7,925 nucleotides of DNA from Planctomycetaceae bacterium (lineage in GTDB: Bacteria; Planctomycetota; Planctomycetia; Planctomycetales; Planctomycetaceae), in the NCBI GenBank assembly GCA_027000105.1, contig JALTOP010000033.1:1-7925 (forward strand), in the 5' to 3' direction. The translations under genes were made by a program, and so were the position numbers. Below, one piece after another: positions 6,718 to 7,925 of this stretch (the first letter of the stretch is position 1; each line of letters starts with the position of its first letter). The notes beneath the pieces are model-generated. The model was not told the origin of the DNA, did no database searches, and saw only the letters and a list, made by a program, of their open reading frames with translations.

Positions 6718-7221
6718 ACCGAATCGGCTTGTATGCTTTTCCTACCTCTTGCGAAAACTGCTCACTTCTCCTGAAAACAGCGATCGGGCCCAGCTCCATC
6801 TGATAGCCAACCGCTTTGCACGGCAAGCCCAAGGGCCTTGTTTGGCTCCCACCACTGCCCGGATGTCGACACTTAACGCCTCTGCCCGGTTCGCATGTGA
6901 GATCAGGGAAAGCCACGCTGCGACGGCAGATTCTACCACAAACAGAGCGAAAAGCAACATACGCCCAAAACCTTGTGAAAGTTTTCTGGGAACTGAAAAC
7001 GGCACGTTCGCCCGCATCCGGAATGGAAATTGAAACTGTTCCGTCATTGGTTCGCCATATCCATTGATAACCGCTGCGTCTGACGGCTGTTCATATCGCC
7101 TGATTTATATCTTGGAAAGAAATCAGGCAGGTTGGAAATGATGGGCAAGCTACTGCTTCGATATTTCGAGTATCTCGCGGGCAGTATGAAGTTTGGGGAG
7201 ATAGTCGCCTGGAATGGTATC
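6718..7221. other. Long intergenic region between tRNA-Arg and rpoD
   Basis: About 500 bp with several overlapping open frames of 80-100 codons on both strands (for example around 6742-7067). None shows a recognisable domain or good start signal and they contradict one another, so I call the region noncoding. The only structure seen is a hairpin at 7098-7128. Parts may be remnants of decayed genes. Confidence 0.5.
7098..7128. other. Hairpin in the intergenic region
   Basis: GCCTGATTT (7098-7106) and AAATCAGGC (7120-7128) are perfect inverted repeats around a 13-nt loop. Neither strand has a T-run after the stem, so it is not a standard terminator. Its function is unknown. Confidence 0.5.
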
Positions 7222-7265
7222 TGAAACAGAACAACGCACCCCAACCGATAGGCTCGGGTGCGTTG
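7222..7265 (-). terminator. Rho-independent terminator of rpoD
   Basis: CAACGCACCC (7232-7241) and GGGTGCGTTG (7256-7265) form a perfect ten-pair stem with a 14-nt loop. Read on the - strand the stem is followed by TTCTGTTTC, a T-rich tail. It begins 36 nt after the stop codon of the sigma factor gene, the right place to end its transcript. Confidence 0.8.
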
Positions 7266-7301
7266 CGCTGTGCATTGCCACATTAGCCAAAAGAGCGGCA
7301 C

Positions 7302-7925
7302 TCAATTCTGTAACGCGCCGGCTGCCATGAGGGACTCAAGGAATCCTTTTAGTTGATGGCTGCGGACGGGATGTTGCAGTTTTCTGACCGCTTTGGCTTC
7401 GATTTGCCGAACCCGTTCGCGTGTCACTTTGAAGATGCGACCGACTTCTTCCAGTGTGTAGGTGTAGCCGTCGCCGAGTCCGTAACGGAGTTTGATAATT
7501 TCCCGCTCCCGGTAAGTGAGTGTCCGCAGGACGTGATCAATTTTATCCTTGAGCATTTCCGACGTCGCGGTGCTGACCGGGCTGTCGGATGATTTATCTT
7601 CGATAAAATCGCCGAAGTAGCTGTCCTCGCCTTCGCCGATCGGACGATCCAGGCTGATCGGCTGACGGGAAATTTTCATTACCCGCTGTGCTTCTTCGAG
7701 AGAAACGTCAGCCGCTTCCGCCATTTCTTCGATGGAAGGTTCCCGACCGAGTTTCTGAACCAGTTCCTTCGCCACTTTTCGCAGTCGCGTCATCGTTTCG
7801 ATCATGTGAACCGGAATGCGAATCGTTCTTGCCTGATCGGCAATAGCTCGGGTGATTGCCTGTCGAATCCACCAGGTGGCGTAAGTCGAAAACTTGTAAC
7901 CACGGCGGTATTCGTATTTATCAAC
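7302..7925 (-). CDS. rpoD: Primary sigma-70 factor RpoD, C-terminal part
   Basis: The last 207 codons of the housekeeping sigma factor; the 5' part lies beyond the right edge. The frame runs to base 7925, so the methionine at 7805 is internal. At the cut end region 2.3-2.4 is visible: FSTYATWWIRQAITRAIADQ, the -10 recognition helix, then ARTIRIPVHMIET. Region 3 follows with KVAKELVQKLGREPSIEEMA and the ISLDRPIGEGEDSYFGDFIED segment (region 3.2 finger). Region 4 has TLTYREREIIKLRYGL, then the -35-binding helix-turn-helix TLEEVGRIFKVTRERVRQIE. The tail QHPVRSHQLKGFLESL ends the protein. All regions are well kept, marking this end of the window as core chromosome. The wording is reminiscent of planctomycete RpoD, but that is from memory and not a search. 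Confidence 0.97.
   Translation of the reverse strand, partial: VDKYEYRRGYKFSTYATWWIRQAITRAIADQARTIRIPVHMIETMTRLRKVAKELVQKLGREPSIEEMAEAADVSLEEAQRVMKISRQPISLDRPIGEGEDSYFGDFIEDKSSDSPVSTATSEMLKDKIDHVLRTLTYREREIIKLRYGLGDGYTYTLEEVGRIFKVTRERVRQIEAKAVRKLQHPVRSHQLKGFLESLMAAGALQN

Noticed and set aside
6742..7067. Overlapping frames of 83-101 codons on both strands between the tRNA and rpoD
   Set aside because: They are mutually exclusive, lack recognisable motifs and convincing ribosome sites, and one would overlap the tRNA-side region.

Overview
The window looks like the junction between a horizontally mobile accessory region (left) and core chromosome (right) of a bacterium, possibly a planctomycete. 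That guess rests on the wording of the primary sigma factor fragment and on the mixed base composition; it is an inference and not proven by this stretch alone.

Left part (about 1-5411, all + strand) is a tight operon for 7-deazaguanine modification of DNA (the dpd system). In order it holds: a possible 3' end of an unrecognised upstream gene; a 321-residue protein with a YaaA/DUF6884-like N-terminal half (candidate DpdC); a first DGQQR-motif protein (DpdB-type); a tRNA-guanine-transglycosylase-like enzyme (DpdA) with its catalytic aspartates and zinc ligands present; a second, diverged DpdB-type protein; and QueC, which makes preQ0. Junctions overlap by 11 nt, 4 nt and 4 nt, with one 24-nt gap, so the genes are probably co-transcribed and partly translationally coupled. 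The expected logic is: QueC makes preQ0, DpdA swaps it for guanine in DNA with DpdB help, and a DpdC-type protein converts the inserted base. The most unusual point is the dpdB-dpdA-dpdB arrangement, with two non-identical DpdB proteins of identical length.

Middle part (5412-6610): a convergent 146-residue hypothetical gene on the - strand with a TTG start, then a 678-bp internally deleted IS1380-family element. The element keeps both 17-bp terminal inverted repeats and the N- and C-terminal ends of its transposase, but has lost the middle. Its left end abuts the ribosome binding site of the hypothetical gene.

Right part (6611-7925, - strand): a tRNA-Arg(ACG) gene, about 600 bp of noncoding DNA with a clear rho-independent terminator, and the C-terminal part of the primary sigma-70 factor (RpoD), which runs off the right edge. 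No restriction partners of the dpd system (dpdD-dpdK types) are visible; if present they lie left of the window, since the right flank is core genome.
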